From Tumebacillus avium (GTDB taxonomy: Bacteria > Bacillota > Bacilli > Tumebacillales > Tumebacillaceae), in NCBI RefSeq assembly GCF_002162355.1, contig NZ_CP021434.1, forward strand, positions 4,456,001-4,520,000: a stretch of 64,000 nucleotides of DNA, in the 5' to 3' direction. Below, in pieces: positions 8,799-16,208 of this stretch. Position 1 is the stretch's first letter; every line of letters begins with the position of its first letter. The translations under genes were made by a program, and so were the position numbers. The notes below the pieces were generated by a model. That model did no database searches, had not been told where the DNA came from, and was given only the letters and a program-made list of their open reading frames with translations.

Positions 8799-8966
8799 TC
8801 AAATTTGAAAATACTTCTGCGACATCGGGTCGCCGCCCTTTTCAACTGCAACAAGTGTCGATGCCATCGGATCGCCGCCTTCTTCAACTGCAACCACAGA
8901 AGAACTACTCATGAAAATGCCACCGAAAAACGCGGAAAGTGCAACCATTGCCATCCATTTCTTCAT
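8799..8966 (-). CDS. Exported propeptide with duplicated VAVExGGDPM unit; candidate signalling peptide
   Basis: A 55-residue gene starting with ATG at 8966, three bases after the stop codon of the HTH-TPR regulator, with a G-rich ribosome site (AAAGGGGGG) upstream. The protein begins MKKWMAMVALSAFFGGIF, a lysine-plus-hydrophobic export signal, followed by SSSSVVA, a plausible signal-peptidase site. After it come two near-identical units, VAVEEGGDPM and VAVEKGGDPM, separated by ASTL, and a tail SQKYFQI. The second unit is preceded by LVA, which repeats the cleavage context. Position, size and export signal match the propeptides of RRNPP quorum-sensing cassettes such as PlcR-PapR and NprR-NprX. 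The active peptide could contain GGDPM; that is inference. Confidence 0.85.
   Translation of the reverse strand: MKKWMAMVALSAFFGGIFMSSSSVVAVEEGGDPMASTLVAVEKGGDPMSQKYFQI
8823..8894. repeat. Two 30-bp direct repeats inside the propeptide gene
   Basis: 8823-8852 and 8865-8894 agree at 27 of 30 bases and encode the two VAVExGGDPM units. Two of the three differences are silent. Confidence 0.9.
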
Positions 8967-8969
8967 TAC

Positions 8970-10301
8970 TTATTCCCCCCCTTTAGATAAGCGAAATTGG
9001 TCATGGAAACGGCATAGCAATTCGTTGACTTTCTCCGAAACGTCCAATGCCTCCTCCAACATTCCAAGTTCGCGATATGCTTTCACAGATAATTTAAGCG
9101 AGTCAGCCGCATCCCTGTCGAAGCCCATTTTACCAAAAAACTCAGATGCTTTAAAGGAGAACGCGATACAGTCATCCATCATTTTAATATTGAGTGAATA
9201 TTCCGCATAACCCTGATAGACAGTGGCAAATTCGAAATTGTGCTCAGCCTCATTCTCCGTAAACAGCCTCAAAGCAGAACGCAATAGGTTACCCGCTTCC
9301 TCAGTCTCCCCCTGCCTTAGATGCAATTTCGACATTCTCGCATAGGAATATGCCAACTGAACAGTATCTCCAGCGTTCTCAAACTCATTCACACACTCTC
9401 GTAGTTCTTCAATTGCCCGTTTAGGATCTTTTTGAGCTAATATCGTGTAGGCGTAAGACTCTCTGACTCGCCGTGCTAACCCCATCACATTCAGTGCCTT
9501 GAACAAAGCCTGGGACTCGTTGAGGTACTCCTCTGCCTGCTCGATCTCGTTTCGGTCCCGGCTCGCAATTCCCAATTCAAACAAAGTGAGGGCCAACCGT
9601 TTGGTGTCGGAAATGTTGTCAAAAAATGCTTTTGCTCTCGAAAGCAGTTCCACCGCTTCCGCATGACGTTCAATCATTCGACAAGCCTTACCAAAGTTGT
9701 ATGTGATGCGAGCAGCCGTAAGATTAAACTCCGAAAATCGTTGAGACAATTGATATGCCCGCATGTAATGGGCATGGGCTGTAGCGATTTGAGATAAAAA
9801 GTAGTAAGCGGTGCCTAACTTGTCATATAGCGTCGCCATGAAATAATCGTCCGATTCTCGCTGTTGCTCTAAAGATTGCTGCAATCCGGTCAATATCTTC
9901 ACCGATTGCTCGGCCTTTCCCGTTCGCATCAGGCATTCAGCCTGCAACAGTGCAAGTTCACGCTTTTGATAAATCAGCAGGTCGTCGCGGCTTTCGAGTT
10001 CATCAAAAATAGAGAACGCTTCACTGTATTCCCCACGCTCAATGTAGACCTGCATAATTTCGAGTTGTACTTTGACATCGAGTTCCTTGGCTGCATCAAC
10101 CATGATCTCATGCAACGGTATGGAGAGCCTTTCTGCGATCTTTTGCATAAAATCAACGGACGGAAAGTGTTGGCCGTTTTCAAGCAAACTGATCGTCTGA
10201 CGAGAACAGATGCCGTCTGCAAGTTCATCCTGAGACAGATCACGCTCTTTCCGATACGCCTTAACCCTTTGTCCGATCCTTGCATATGTATCTGTAAGCA
10301 T
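8970..10301 (-). CDS. HTH-TPR regulator paired with a propeptide gene
   Basis: About 443 residues: an N-terminal XRE-type helix-turn-helix (ARIGQRVKAYRKERDLSQDEL, then TISLLENGQHFPS) and a C-terminal array of TPR-like helices (for example EAFSIFDELE, AHAHYMRAYQL, AEEYLNESQALF). The architecture is that of RRNPP cytoplasmic receptors, whose TPR domain binds a re-imported peptide and alters DNA binding. The start is taken at ATG 10301; GTG codons at 10313 and 10310 are alternatives. The stop is followed after three bases by the propeptide gene, so the two are co-transcribed. Its composition is between that of the A/T-rich island genes and the GC-rich core. Confidence 0.87.
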   Translation of the reverse strand: MLTDTYARIGQRVKAYRKERDLSQDELADGICSRQTISLLENGQHFPSVDFMQKIAERLSIPLHEIMVDAAKELDVKVQLEIMQVYIERGEYSEAFSIFDELESRDDLLIYQKRELALLQAECLMRTGKAEQSVKILTGLQQSLEQQRESDDYFMATLYDKLGTAYYFLSQIATAHAHYMRAYQLSQRFSEFNLTAARITYNFGKACRMIERHAEAVELLSRAKAFFDNISDTKRLALTLFELGIASRDRNEIEQAEEYLNESQALFKALNVMGLARRVRESYAYTILAQKDPKRAIEELRECVNEFENAGDTVQLAYSYARMSKLHLRQGETEEAGNLLRSALRLFTENEAEHNFEFATVYQGYAEYSLNIKMMDDCIAFSFKASEFFGKMGFDRDAADSLKLSVKAYRELGMLEEALDVSEKVNELLCRFHDQFRLSKGGE

Positions 10302-10751
10302 AATGCCCACCACCCTAAGCGATATATAAAATTAACGAGAATAATTATAACAAAAATCATTCGTATCTTGTACGTACTTTTCAAAAAATAAGTTTTTCTC
10401 GAAATACTAATAAAAGAGGCAAGTGAAATAGAACTTCACTTCGTCCTGTTCTTGACAGTCCAGGTTACTTTTCGTAAATAAGAATGCAAACTCTACAAGA
10501 CTCGGACTACAGGCAGATCGCCTCGTAGACATCTCTACTTTAGTCCTACGTAAGGCAAATATAGCGGAGTGTCTCTGTTTCGCTATTATAAGCATGGTAG
10601 ACAAATGTCTTTCGGAGTGAATGCGTCCCCGATCTCAAATTGAGAACTGGCCACATCTATATTTTTTAAACTCAGCAAGTTTACATCAATCCTAATATAA
10701 AATTAGTTATGGTATGATGAGTTCTAAGACTATTGATTGGAGGAACAGGAT
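10302..10751. other. Regulatory gap between the regulator cassette and the RES gene
   Basis: No convincing gene. Features: a 7-bp hairpin (AAGTGAA/TTCACTT, about 10418-10441) with a T-rich tail on the minus strand; a sigma-A-like rightward box pair, TTGACA at about 10453 and TAAATA 17 bases on, with no gene behind it; and a small hairpin TAGCG/CGCTA near 10562-10585. The stretch at 10680-10735 is A/T-rich and must carry the RES promoter. The divergent layout means the upstream region of the regulator is here too. Confidence 0.4.
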
Positions 10752-11591
10752 ATGGAAGTTAATAACGAAGAGTTTAAAAAAGCATATGATATGTGGACTA
10801 GCTTCAAAGAAGAAGTGCTTTATAAGAATAGATTTTTTGTGAGGCACGAAGCCCTTGATTTCCTCAAACTTTTTGCTGAAAAAAACCGAAAAATTATCGA
10901 AAAGGGTACTATCCTTTACCGAGCAAGGCTATACTCAGCACACCCTTTTCTTGAATTTTATAATAAGCAATTAAATGATGGAGGAGAGTTAACACCAGGT
11001 CAAAAAGAAGGATTTTGGGGATATGACGAAAGTAATTCTTTCATTCCTCCTTATAATGATAAAGTAAGTGATGGGAGAGCAAATCCTGCATATATAAGAT
11101 ATTTGTACACCGCAGAAACCCCTTATACTGCACTTGTAGAAGTAAGACCTTACCTTAGCAGCAGAGTGAGCATCGCAGAAATAAAAGTCAACGAAACGTT
11201 GAACGTCGCCGACTTCTCCTACGTATCTTTTCCTGATTACGACGGTTTTGAAAAATATCTTATGTACTTGATAATGAGCGATTTCTCAATTCCAACTGCT
11301 TCTGATAATAAAAGTTACATACCGACCCAATACATTTCTGAATACATCAAGACTCTTGGATTTGACGGAATTAGATTCACCAGTTCCCTAAACAGTTCAG
11401 GAAGAAACATAACAATTTTCAACTTCGAAAAGTGTAAGGCAATAGGTTCAAAATTATATCAGGTAGGCAATATTTATTTTGAAGCAAATTGTATTGAACC
11501 CAAAAATGAGAAGCGTTTGACTCAGCTTGGATCGTACATCGGTGAAAATATATTCAATATGCTACAGGACCTCAATAAACAGAAAGAATAA
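10752..11591 (+). CDS. RES-domain protein, putative NAD-degrading toxin
   Basis: A 279-residue protein with a RES domain. Recognisable parts: ILYRARL (54-60), DGRANPAYIRYLYTAETPYTALVEVRP (108-133, arginine 109 and glutamate 130) and FDGIRFTSS (204-212) before a C-terminal NITIFNF. Arginine, glutamate and serine give the family its name. RES proteins are known toxins of Xre-RES toxin-antitoxin pairs that phosphorolyse or hydrolyse NAD+; longer free-standing RES proteins also occur in defence systems. The ATG at 10752 lies five bases after GGAGGAAC. There is no Xre-family antitoxin directly beside it with the usual MbcA/ParS architecture. The gene is strongly A/T-rich, like the ATPase and AbiTii genes, which supports transfer. 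Confidence 0.8.
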   Translation: MEVNNEEFKKAYDMWTSFKEEVLYKNRFFVRHEALDFLKLFAEKNRKIIEKGTILYRARLYSAHPFLEFYNKQLNDGGELTPGQKEGFWGYDESNSFIPPYNDKVSDGRANPAYIRYLYTAETPYTALVEVRPYLSSRVSIAEIKVNETLNVADFSYVSFPDYDGFEKYLMYLIMSDFSIPTASDNKSYIPTQYISEYIKTLGFDGIRFTSSLNSSGRNITIFNFEKCKAIGSKLYQVGNIYFEANCIEPKNEKRLTQLGSYIGENIFNMLQDLNKQKE

Positions 11592-11679
11592 GCTGTTACA
11601 GCCTATTTCTTTATGGCCAAAAGCTGACACTATTCCCTGTCCAAAGATTGATGGATAAAATAACCACCCTACATATCTT

Positions 11680-11744
11680 AAAAATGAAAAAAGACGACGA
11701 CTCTGTATGATGTGCCGCCGCGCTAACACTGGGCCAGAGTCGTC
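11680..11744 (-). terminator. Inverted repeat with T-run, possible leftward terminator
   Basis: Arms GACGACTCTG (11696-11705) and CAGAGTCGTC (11735-11744) form a perfect 10-bp stem around a 29-base loop; leftward it is followed by TTTTTT. No gene obviously needs it, since the protease gene has its own terminator; it could be a worn mobile-element end. Confidence 0.4.
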
Positions 11745-11800
11745 CTACGAAAATCACATGATCATTGTATCAAATCATCAGAGAAACAAAATGAATCGCG

Positions 11801-11833
11801 AAAAACCACCCGAATTGAGATAATCGGGTGGTT
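11801..11833 (-). terminator. Terminator of the intact protease gene
   Basis: Stem AACCACCCGA with TCGGGTGGTT (about 11804-11813 and 11824-11833), T-run leftward. Confidence 0.85.
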
Positions 11834-11849
11834 TTGCTTTACTTTCCCT

Positions 11850-12596
11850 TCACGCTTTCTTACGTTTCGCCTTGCGCTTCGGCACCGACTCCATCAGGTC
11901 GTCGATGGCGTCTTTGATCACATCGATGGAGATGGCAAAGCCGATCCCTTGCGAGGAAGCGCTGACGGCGGTGTTCATGCCGATCACTTCGCCGCGCATG
12001 TTGATCAGCGGGCCGCCGCTGTTGCCGCGGTTGATCGCGGCATCCGTCTGGATCAGGCGGGCATAGTGGCGGTCGCCGATGGTGATTGGCCGTTCTTTGG
12101 CGGAGATGATGCCGACGGTGACGCTGTGGTCTAAACCAAGCGGGCAACCGATGGCGAGGACCCATTCGCCGACTTGAATGTTCTTGGAAGCGCCAAGCGG
12201 CAGGGTGCGTGCGTTTTTGGGCGGTCTGACTTTCAGGACGGCCAGGTCGAGATCATAGGAAGCGCCGACGACTTCAGCCCGGACATCTTCGTCTTGGTCA
12301 AAAAAGCGGACATACACTTCTTCAGCTTCGTGAATCACGTGCTCGTTGGTCAGGATGTATCCGCGCGGGTCAAAAAAGAAGCCCGTCCCGATGTTTGTTG
12401 TCTTCCGCGATACCTCATCCGAGTCGCGGCGGCGGGAACCGGTGCGACGTTCGGGCTTGACGACCTCGATGTTGACGACCGCGTCTTTGTAACGGTTCGC
12501 GATGTTCACAAAATTCGGGCTGGCGAGCTTAGCTGATGTGCGGCGGCGGCGACCTGACGCCGAAGGGTTGCCAATCTTCGATACGCGCTTTTTCAT
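11850..12596 (-). CDS. Trypsin-like serine protease (HtrA/DegP-type core) without PDZ or membrane anchor
   Basis: A 248-residue protein with an S1C-type catalytic triad: His86 in TNEHVI, Asp117 in DLDLAVLKV and Ser193 in NRGNSGGPL. It starts at ATG 12596 after GAGGTGA. The N-terminus is strongly basic (MKKRVSK, then SGRRRRTS) but has no hydrophobic segment. The C-terminus ends 55 residues after the serine with PKRKAKRKKA. The transmembrane helix and PDZ domain of Bacillus HtrA are therefore both missing, and the protein should be cytoplasmic unless exported by an unseen route. Its 3' third is duplicated twice in the neighbouring island (3240-3425 and 5480-5690), so the gene has served as a recombination target. 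Confidence 0.88.
   Translation of the reverse strand: MKKRVSKIGNPSASGRRRRTSAKLASPNFVNIANRYKDAVVNIEVVKPERRTGSRRRDSDEVSRKTTNIGTGFFFDPRGYILTNEHVIHEAEEVYVRFFDQDEDVRAEVVGASYDLDLAVLKVRPPKNARTLPLGASKNIQVGEWVLAIGCPLGLDHSVTVGIISAKERPITIGDRHYARLIQTDAAINRGNSGGPLINMRGEVIGMNTAVSASSQGIGFAISIDVIKDAIDDLMESVPKRKAKRKKA
11852..12013. repeat. Right 162-bp direct repeat bounding the accessory island
   Basis: Lies within the intact protease gene and is nearly identical to 3258-3419, in direct orientation. Confidence 0.88.
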
Positions 12597-12734
12597 TCCA
12601 CTCACCTCGTATCATCATCGTATGTGCTTGCCCGCCCTCGCGGTGAGCCTAAGTCTGTCCCCGATGGCAAAAAGGGCGCTTGTCTCGCATAGACATAAGA
12701 TGACAAGCCTTGCTTGAAACTGGAGGTGACCGTT

Positions 12735-13580
12735 TTGGATCTATTTGTTGCCATCCCGATGGCTCTCGGCCTTGGCGCGCTGCATTCGCTGGAACCGGGG
12801 CATGGCAAAGGGGTGATGACCGCTTATCTCATCTCATCGCGGGCCAGGCTGCGCGATGCGGTGTTTCTTGGCTTTACGTCGGCCGTCTCGCATACGCTGT
12901 CGATCCTGTTTCTGGCGTTTGTAGCGACGACGGCGCTGCAGTTCTGGATGCCGGAGCAGATCGAAGCATGGCTTGGCCTGATCTCCGGGGCTGTGATCAC
13001 CGGCATCGGCCTGCGCATGGTCTACCTGCGCATGAATCCGCCCGTCGTGTCGCTGGGCAGGATCGGATCTGCTGCGGAGGATACGTATGTGTGCGGCCAT
13101 GGTCATGTGCACCACATTTCGGAACTGGCGACGGAAGGCGGACATGCGCATGGGCATGGACACTCCCACGGGCATTCGCACTCGCATGCACACAGCCACT
13201 CACACGGCCACTCGCACGCGCACGACCATTCCGGCGCACTGGCGGTGGTGGCAACGCAGGAGCGATCGGCCAAACGCCTGCTGACCATCGGCGTGCTGAC
13301 CGGGCTGATCCCCTGCCCCAGCGCTTTGGTGATGCTGCTGGCGGCGATCTCAGCCGGGCAGATCACGATGGGCGTGGGCTTGGTCATCGCTTTTTCGCTC
13401 GGCGGGGCGCTGGCTTTGTCCCTGCTCGGCATCCTGCTCCTGAAAGCGGAACACAAAGTCCGCTTCCTCGAACGCCGCCGCTTTGGCGAGGCGATGGCGA
13501 CGCTCAGCGCCGGGATCATCGTGCTGATCGGTTTCCTTGTCACCTACGAGTCGATATCCAGCCTCGGCCTGTTGTCGTAA
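12735..13580 (+). CDS. NicO/RcnA-type nickel-cobalt transporter with histidine-rich loop
   Basis: A polytopic membrane protein of about 281 residues. The first helix holds GALHSLEPGHGKGVMTAYL, the signature of the NicO/RcnA group, and a later helix holds GLIPCPSALVML. Between helices three and four is a loop with more than 20 histidines in H-A/S/G-H patterns (about 13140-13235), a metal-binding region. The family moves Ni2+ or Co2+ across the cytoplasmic membrane, mostly outward in RcnA; direction here is unknown. I place the start at TTG 12735, six bases after GGAGGTG; ATG 12714 would put the ribosome site inside the gene. It diverges from the protease gene and shares a terminator with pepA. 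Confidence 0.85.
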   Translation: MDLFVAIPMALGLGALHSLEPGHGKGVMTAYLISSRARLRDAVFLGFTSAVSHTLSILFLAFVATTALQFWMPEQIEAWLGLISGAVITGIGLRMVYLRMNPPVVSLGRIGSAAEDTYVCGHGHVHHISELATEGGHAHGHGHSHGHSHSHAHSHSHGHSHAHDHSGALAVVATQERSAKRLLTIGVLTGLIPCPSALVMLLAAISAGQITMGVGLVIAFSLGGALALSLLGILLLKAEHKVRFLERRRFGEAMATLSAGIIVLIGFLVTYESISSLGLLS

Positions 13581-13581
13581 C

Positions 13582-13615
13582 AAAAAAGCCTCCGACAGCA
13601 TTGTCGGAGGCTTTT
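13582..13615. terminator. Bidirectional terminator between the NicO gene and pepA
   Basis: Perfect stem AAGCCTCCGACA with TGTCGGAGGCTT, T-runs on both sides. Confidence 0.9.
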
Positions 13616-13627
13616 GCGTTATTAAAA

Positions 13628-15127
13628 TTAGTTTTGACCAAGCGCCAACTCAACCAGCGTGCGCACGCCGAAGCCGGTTGCGCCTTTCGGGTTGAGATCG
13701 CCATGGCCGTCCTGATCGCGGGCAACGCCGGCCACGTCGAGGTGCACCCACGGCGTGTTGTCGACAAACTCGCGCAGGATCAGCGCTGCGGTGATCGAGC
13801 CGCCGTCACGGCCGCCCGTGTTTTTCATGTCGGCGACGTTCGAGGAGAACGATGCCTTGTAATCTTCGACCAGCGGCATTTCCCAGACGCGCTCACCGGA
13901 GCGGTGGAACGCATCTTTGACTTCCGAAGCGAACTCGGAGTCGTTGGAGAACATCCCCGCCAGCTTGCGGCCCAGCGCGATCGAGATCGCACCGGTCAAG
14001 GTGGCAGCGTTGACGACTTTGGTCACGCCGCATTTTTCGATCGCATAGGTCAGAGCATCAGCCAGCACCACGCGGCCTTCTGCGTCGGTGTTGACGATTT
14101 CGATCGACTTGCCGTTCATCGCCACAACGACATCGCCCGGCTTGATCGCGTTGCCGGACACCATGTTTTCCACGGCGCCGATCACGGCCACGATGTTTGC
14201 TTTCGGCTTCAGACGGCCGATCGCCTGCATCGCGCCAATCACGGCACCTGCACCGCCCATGTCGGTCTTCATGTTTTCCATGCCTGCCATCGGCTTCAAA
14301 GAGTAGCCGCCGGTGTCAAACGTAACGCCTTTGCCGACGAGACCAAGGATCTCTTCGGAATCCGGGTTGCCGTGGTAGGACATGACGATCAGCTTCGACT
14401 CTTCGTCGGAGCCTTGGCCGATCGACAGCAGAGCGTTCATGCCCAGTTCGCGCATTTCCGCTTCCTCAAGCACCGAGATGCCCATGCCGGTCTGCACCGC
14501 CACATCGGTCGCCAGTTCAGCGAGGCGGGTCGGGGTGAGGATGTTCGCCGGCTCGTTGATCAGATCGCGGGCATAGTTGGTGCCTTCCGCGTAGATGCGG
14601 CCGATTTCCAGACCTTTTTCAATCGCTGCCTGTTTCGATTCATCCGACTCCACGACGATCAGATCGGTCAGTTTGGAGACGGCTTGGTGTTTTTTCAAGT
14701 TCTTCACGGTGTACAAGCCAAGCAAGGTGCCTTCTGCCAGCGCTTGTGCCGCATGTTCAACTTCCATGCCGCCGTGTCCTGCGCCATGCACGATGGTCGC
14801 CAGGGTCGCAGCGCCATGTTCACGGGCAAATTTCGCCGCGACTGCCGCTGCCGAGCGGGCGCGGTTGGCGGAGAACTCTTCCGCTTCGCCCAGACCGACG
14901 ATCAGGACGCGCTTCGCTTGCAGTTTGCCGAAGGTGTAGAGGAGTCTGGTTTCTTTGAACTTGCCTGTCAGGTCGCCCGCTTCGATCAGCGCGGCGATCT
15001 GGCCGCCCAGCGCTTCGTTGACAGCGCCGGTCGCGCCGTCGGGTGCGGTCACCCCTTCAAACAAGTTGACTACGAGGACATCCGCTTCTACATTGGTAAT
15101 GGATTGCAGTTGGAGATTGATGTTCAA
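13628..15127 (-). CDS. pepA: Leucyl aminopeptidase, M17 family (first copy)
   Basis: A 499-residue M17 aminopeptidase. The C-terminal catalytic domain has VGKGVTFDTGGYSLKP, MKTDMGGAGAV and the family signature NTDAEGR, which supply the two-metal centre. The enzyme releases N-terminal amino acids, preferably leucine, from peptides in the cytoplasm. It starts with TTG at 15127, close behind GGGAGAGAGG. A second M17 enzyme lies at 28335-29750; the two differ clearly, especially in the N-terminal domain. Monocistronic, ending at the shared hairpin 13582-13615. Confidence 0.93.
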   Translation of the reverse strand: MNINLQLQSITNVEADVLVVNLFEGVTAPDGATGAVNEALGGQIAALIEAGDLTGKFKETRLLYTFGKLQAKRVLIVGLGEAEEFSANRARSAAAVAAKFAREHGAATLATIVHGAGHGGMEVEHAAQALAEGTLLGLYTVKNLKKHQAVSKLTDLIVVESDESKQAAIEKGLEIGRIYAEGTNYARDLINEPANILTPTRLAELATDVAVQTGMGISVLEEAEMRELGMNALLSIGQGSDEESKLIVMSYHGNPDSEEILGLVGKGVTFDTGGYSLKPMAGMENMKTDMGGAGAVIGAMQAIGRLKPKANIVAVIGAVENMVSGNAIKPGDVVVAMNGKSIEIVNTDAEGRVVLADALTYAIEKCGVTKVVNAATLTGAISIALGRKLAGMFSNDSEFASEVKDAFHRSGERVWEMPLVEDYKASFSSNVADMKNTGGRDGGSITAALILREFVDNTPWVHLDVAGVARDQDGHGDLNPKGATGFGVRTLVELALGQN

Positions 15128-15190
15128 TTTTCCTCTCTCCCTTCAAAATAGTTACGCTCTGATAACTTACAGCTTATGTAGGGTGTCCTA

Positions 15191-15219
15191 AGAAAAAGAA
15201 CCGACCAATTGCGGTCGGT
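15191..15219 (-). terminator. Terminator of the DUF1450 gene
   Basis: Stem ACCGACC (15200-15206) with GGTCGGT (15213-15219) and a leftward run TTCTTTTTCTT. Confidence 0.8.
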
Positions 15220-15224
15220 GACTC

Positions 15225-15557
15225 TTAGTCCAACTTAGGTGTCTCGTCTGCTTTCGTTTCCGGTTTCTTTTCCGCAGCCGGAGGTGCCGGCGGGAGCGGA
15301 ACGAGACGCTCACGGCTCAGGAACTGCATCGAGCTGTCGATTTTGAAGTACAGGTCGCGCTCATCTTTAGCATGCACAATCGAGCCGTTGCGAAGCACAA
15401 ACGGCACATCCATGCACAGCGAGCACAAGTCTGTACCGGCGCAATCCTTAATGTCTACTTTTTCTTCCGGATATTTAGAGAGCAACGCATCGTAAACTCG
15501 CTGGGAATGCTTCTCAAGGTTTTGCTTACAGAACACCCATTTCACAGATGAAGCCAC
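15225..15557 (-). CDS. DUF1450 (YuzB-like) protein with proline-rich tail
   Basis: About 110 residues. The N-terminal 75 show the DUF1450 pattern: WVFCKQNLEKH, then a cysteine cluster DCAGTDLCSLCMDVPFVLRNG. The domain resembles small thioredoxin-like ferredoxins; its function is unknown. The C-terminal third (PLPPAPPAAEKKPETKADE) is a low-complexity extension not usual in the family. The GTG at 15557 is preferred over ATG 15566 because AAAGGAG would touch the latter. A second, shorter DUF1450 protein is at 23107-23349. Confidence 0.75.
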   Translation of the reverse strand: MASSVKWVFCKQNLEKHSQRVYDALLSKYPEEKVDIKDCAGTDLCSLCMDVPFVLRNGSIVHAKDERDLYFKIDSSMQFLSRERLVPLPPAPPAAEKKPETKADETPKLD

Positions 15558-15671
15558 GACAGACATCTCCTTTAGAAAAAAACTTGACGCAACACTTCTT
15601 TTATTCTACATCAAATTGTAGATGAAATTCCATAAAAAGTACGCGTTTTCATCCCTATTCTATCATCCTGA

Positions 15672-15905
15672 TCAGATGAAGTCACTCTGAATGATCGCAT
15701 ACGCCTCGTTCCCGCACTGCGGACAATGCAAATAATGCGTGCATTGCCCCCCGTTTTCCTGCTTCACATGCGCGGTCAGCTCATACGGGGAGTAGGGCCC
15801 GACATAGTCGCTCCACATCCCGCCGTCTGCCATCGCCGCTCCACAATTCTTGCATTTGATCCCTGCATCTCTCAACCCGTTGCACAGCGGACACACCTGT
15901 TCCAT
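15672..15905 (-). CDS. Small zinc-ribbon protein
   Basis: A 77-residue protein with three Cys pairs or half-pairs: CPLC at residues 5-8, CKNC at 18-21 and C-x-x-C (CPQC) near 60, spaced as a zinc ribbon or rubredoxin-like fold. The middle holds MWSDYVGPYSPYE. ATG 15905 follows GGGAGG by eight bases. Function unknown. It is separated from iscX by a terminator and runs on its own. Confidence 0.7.
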   Translation of the reverse strand: MEQVCPLCNGLRDAGIKCKNCGAAMADGGMWSDYVGPYSPYELTAHVKQENGGQCTHYLHCPQCGNEAYAIIQSDFI

Positions 15906-15964
15906 CAGAGCAACCTCCCTGCCTTACACATGATTGTAAGGATAGGATGCCCCTGTCAAAACGA

Positions 15965-15999
15965 AAAAACGCCTCCCGCGCAAAACGGGCGGCGTTTTT
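15965..15999 (-). terminator. Terminator after iscX
   Basis: Stem ACGCCTCCCG (15969-15978) with CGGGCGGCGT (15986-15995), one G-U pair, and a run of six T leftward. Confidence 0.8.
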
Positions 16000-16001
16000 G
16001 C

Positions 16002-16196
16002 TTACGAAACCAGGTCGTACCAGGCCATCTGGATCTCCTCGAGGATCTTCTCGTTCGTATCCTCGGCAGCTCCTTCAAACCCTTCCAGCTCCAACACCCA
16101 GCGGCGCAGCGTCGCAAAGCGCAGCGACAACACGTCTTCATCCGGGTGCAGTTCATGCAACGCTTCAGCGATATCTTGTGCATCTTCCCAGTTCAT
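16002..16196 (-). CDS. iscX: IscX-family iron-sulfur assembly protein
   Basis: A 64-residue acidic protein very like E. coli IscX: WEDAQDIAEALHELHPD at the start, VLSLRFATLRRWVLELEGF in the middle, and EKILEEIQMAWYD at the end. IscX binds the cysteine desulfurase IscS and iron and tunes Fe-S cluster assembly. No isc genes surround it here; it is the last gene of a short leftward run after a zinc-ribbon gene. ATG 16196 follows a G-run. The IscX fold is small, so the family assignment rests on the strong match of the three motifs. Confidence 0.88.
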   Translation of the reverse strand: MNWEDAQDIAEALHELHPDEDVLSLRFATLRRWVLELEGFEGAAEDTNEKILEEIQMAWYDLVS

Positions 16197-16208
16197 CGTA
16201 TGTACCCC

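Noticed and set aside
8778..8990. Rightward 70-codon open frame opposite the propeptide gene
   Set aside because: It is the antisense of the propeptide gene; the minus-strand frame has a ribosome site, an export signal and the right position.
10407..10604. A 65-codon leftward open frame between the regulator and RES gene
   Set aside because: No ribosome site and no protein-like pattern; it overlaps hairpins and promoter-like boxes.
13140..13235. Short CACTCGCA/CACAGCCA repeats that look like a tandem or CRISPR-like array
   Set aside because: They are codons of the histidine-rich loop of the NicO transporter; no regular spacers.
12710..15151. An 813-codon rightward open frame across the NicO and pepA genes
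   Set aside because: It is a high-GC shadow: its residues are low-complexity, and both real genes lie under it in other frames with clear family motifs.
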